Shown one piece after another: positions 5,529-6,902 of a DNA stretch of 6,902 nucleotides. The notes beneath the pieces were generated by a model that saw nothing but the letters and a program-made list of their open reading frames with translations, was not told the origin of the DNA and ran no database searches. The position numbers and the translations under genes are program-made. Numbering within the stretch: the first letter of the stretch is position 1; each line of letters starts with the position of its first letter. The DNA comes from Defluviicoccus sp. (lineage in GTDB: Bacteria > Pseudomonadota > Alphaproteobacteria > Rhodospirillales > Defluviicoccaceae). The stretch covers positions 515,862 to 522,763 of the forward strand of contig CP058705.1 in the NCBI GenBank assembly GCA_013414705.1, in the 5' to 3' direction.

Positions 5529-6809
5529 TCACTCATAGCTCGCCACGTCGTTGAGCAGCCGGGCCCGCAGCATGGTTCCGCTCGCCTCGTCAAAGGCGGC
5601 GCGCCAGTCGAAGCTGGCCTCGATGCCGCCCGGCCCGGAGATGCTGTACTTCGGCTTCGGCAGGAACACGCGCGCCAGCTCGAAGCTGAGCGACCAGCCC
5701 TCGGGCATGGAGAAGCCGTACTCGAGTGCCACCGGATCGCCGTTGCCCGCTTCGGCCACCAGGGTGGCGCCGTCGAAGCGCAGCGACAGTGCGCCGGTGC
5801 AAGAGGCGATGGTGGGCTCGGCAGCCTCGATGCGCCCGTCGTCGCGCAGTGTGCGCACCCGCTCCAGGGTGTTCGAGAACGTGAGGCTGCCGCCGGTGAC
5901 ACCGGCGAGCGGCGCGCCACCGCGGCGGATGAAGCCGCGCCCCTGACTGAAGCGCCGGAGCGCGAACGGCTGCGGGCTGGCATCGATCGTCGATGACGCC
6001 CGCTCCTCGCCCTGGGCGACCAGCTGCAGGGTGGCATTCGCCGGTCCCTCCCGGCCCATCTCGAACGAGAGGCTCTCGAACACCGTGCCGACGTGACGGA
6101 AGAACACCGGCGTCAGCAGCTGCGGATGGCCGATCTCGATGCTGTAGCTCGGCAGTGACTCCGCGCCCGACAGCCAGTCGTGCTGCCAGCCACCACCGGT
6201 CAGTGTGGCAGCGGAGACGGTGCCGGTGCTGGCAGCCGAGGCGGCAAGCGTAAATGCATTGCCGTCGGTGCCGTCAACATCGAACGCAATCTCCAGCCGA
6301 TCATTCCCGGTGTCCGCGGTGTAGCTGCACCTGGCGATCTCACTGTCGGCCGAGCCGTTCAGATCCGAGACGAGCGCCGTCAGCGTGGCGTCGAGATCGG
6401 CGCCGATCTGCGTCTGGTTGCCCGACGGCGTGCCGCTGACGAAGGTCCAGGTGACGCCACCCAGCGTGATCGTGCTGTCCGGCGCCGGCTGGCTTGAGAA
6501 ACAGATCGATCCCGCGGCTTTCGTCGGCGTCGTGGTGGGGTCACCGAACAATCCGGTGAGCCAGAAACCGATGCCGCGCAAATCGAGCGGGATCTCGATC
6601 CGGCCCTCGTCGGTGATCAGACCGCGGTAGGGATCCTGGGCGTTGCGGCCGCGACCCAGCAGCGGATCGTCACCCAGCGGCTGCTCGGAGGACAGATCGC
6701 AGGACTTGAAGTCGAGCGAGCGATAGCCGGTGAGCGGGGCGACCCCGTAGCTGGTCTCACGGCACGCCTTCAGCGTCGCGTCGGCGCCGTAGGCGCGGAG
6801 CTTGGGCAT
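5529..6809 (-). CDS. Phage tail tube-like protein with inserted beta-rich domain
   Basis: A 426-residue structural protein of a tailed prophage, likely the tube subunit that polymerises into the channel for DNA delivery. The ATG at 6809 is preceded by TGAGGA at 6818-6823 with an 8-nt spacer. The N-terminal part (about 1-98) opens MPKLRAYGADATLKACRETSY and includes a strand-rich EGRIEIPLDLRGIGFWLTGLFG section, as in tail-tube families. Residues about 99-206 look like an inserted module: ITLGGVTWTFVSGTPSGNQ, TQIGADLDATLTALVSDLN and GNAFTLAASAAS followed by ATLTGG. This pattern recurs in many phage tail proteins. The C-terminal part resumes the tail fold with SYSIEIGHP, VGTVFESLSFEMGREG and a final AAFDEASGTMLRARLLNDV. 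Without the insertion the length would be about 320. Its last 24 residues have a diverged copy at 5132-5208. The exact tail role is assigned from pattern. Confidence 0.75.
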   Translation of the reverse strand: MPKLRAYGADATLKACRETSYGVAPLTGYRSLDFKSCDLSSEQPLGDDPLLGRGRNAQDPYRGLITDEGRIEIPLDLRGIGFWLTGLFGDPTTTPTKAAGSICFSSQPAPDSTITLGGVTWTFVSGTPSGNQTQIGADLDATLTALVSDLNGSADSEIARCSYTADTGNDRLEIAFDVDGTDGNAFTLAASAASTGTVSAATLTGGGWQHDWLSGAESLPSYSIEIGHPQLLTPVFFRHVGTVFESLSFEMGREGPANATLQLVAQGEERASSTIDASPQPFALRRFSQGRGFIRRGGAPLAGVTGGSLTFSNTLERVRTLRDDGRIEAAEPTIASCTGALSLRFDGATLVAEAGNGDPVALEYGFSMPEGWSLSFELARVFLPKPKYSISGPGGIEASFDWRAAFDEASGTMLRARLLNDVASYE

Positions 6810-6830
6810 GGTGCAGTTCCTCAGGTTGGA

Positions 6831-6902
6831 TCAGGCGGCGAGGATCGTCGACCTGGTATTCAATGCTGACGGTGAGCCGCGCGGCCAGGATTGGCGCTGC
6901 CC
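6831..6902 (-). CDS. 3' end of a gene upstream of the tail gene (frame undecided)
   Basis: Two minus-strand frames are open from the window edge. One ends with TGA at 6831-6833, 21 nt before the tail gene's ATG, leaving room for its ribosome binding site, but its peptide (GQRQSWPRGSPSALNTRS) looks like an out-of-frame translation. The other, APILAARLTVSIEYQVDD and onward, looks more protein-like but would run through the tail gene's start and overlap it by about 50 nt, ending at 6757. Either would be a neighbouring phage structural gene; in many tailed phages a tail-terminator or head-tail joining gene precedes the tube gene. No function can be assigned. Confidence 0.3.
   Translation of the reverse strand, partial: GQRQSWPRGSPSALNTRSTILAA

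Noticed and set aside
5515..5532. Small inverted repeat GTGAT...ATCAC around the tail gene stop
   Set aside because: A 5-bp stem with an 8-nt loop and no T-run; too weak to call a terminator.
1..6902. CRISPR array, tRNA or rRNA genes
   Set aside because: I saw no regularly spaced repeats beyond those listed and no tRNA-like cloverleaf or rRNA sequence.

Overview
High-GC bacterial DNA, most like an alphaproteobacterium. The GspK-type pseudopilin, the SYRAAMKAIG-type IS6-family transposase and a palindromic intergenic repeat with an ATTGCGAG...GCAATCC core all suggest this, but nothing here fixes the genus. The window is a mosaic of accessory DNA, and three mobile-element boundaries can be read directly at base level.

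Layout from left to right. (1) 2-661, plus strand: the 3' part of a type II secretion gspK gene, cut by the window edge; no gspL follows it. (2) 662-924: intergenic DNA with a small hairpin and a palindromic repeat of about 100 bp. (3) 925-1191, minus: a complete 88-residue exported mini-protein made of a signal peptide and two YD (RHS) repeats. (4) 1253-1686, minus: the C-terminal end of an RHS protein with its core motif and an AT-richer variable tip; its upstream part is gone. (5) 1687-1743: one end of a probable IS21-family element, with two 20-bp terminal repeats, joined directly to the RHS sequence. (6) 1744-2550: a complete 807-bp IS6-family insertion sequence with matching terminal inverted repeats but no target-site duplication. 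(7) 2525-4990, minus: an 821-residue TIR-CHAT-STAND (NB-ARC-like) protein whose last residues are encoded by the IS6 element, so its C-terminal region is lost. (8) 5132-5208, minus: a 24-codon remnant of a second phage tail gene, paralogous to the intact gene to its right. (9) 5209-5501: a 293-bp segment bounded by 21-bp inverted repeats, probably a decayed mobile element. (10) 5529-6809, minus: an intact phage tail-tube-like protein with an inserted beta-rich domain; the end of another gene, probably of the same prophage, follows at the edge.

Most interesting is the TIR-CHAT-STAND gene. It joins an NADase-type TIR domain, a caspase-like CHAT protease and a signal-transducing NTPase in one chain, the layout of a bacterial NLR-like, probably anti-phage, abortive-infection switch with two possible effectors. 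It lies next to phage tail genes in the same orientation, as expected of prophage-borne defence cargo. The IS6 element has removed whatever followed the NTPase, where such proteins usually carry their sensor, so this copy is probably inactive or deregulated. The lack of a target duplication around the IS implies a deletion or rearrangement that joined the prophage/defence segment to the RHS/T2SS segment.
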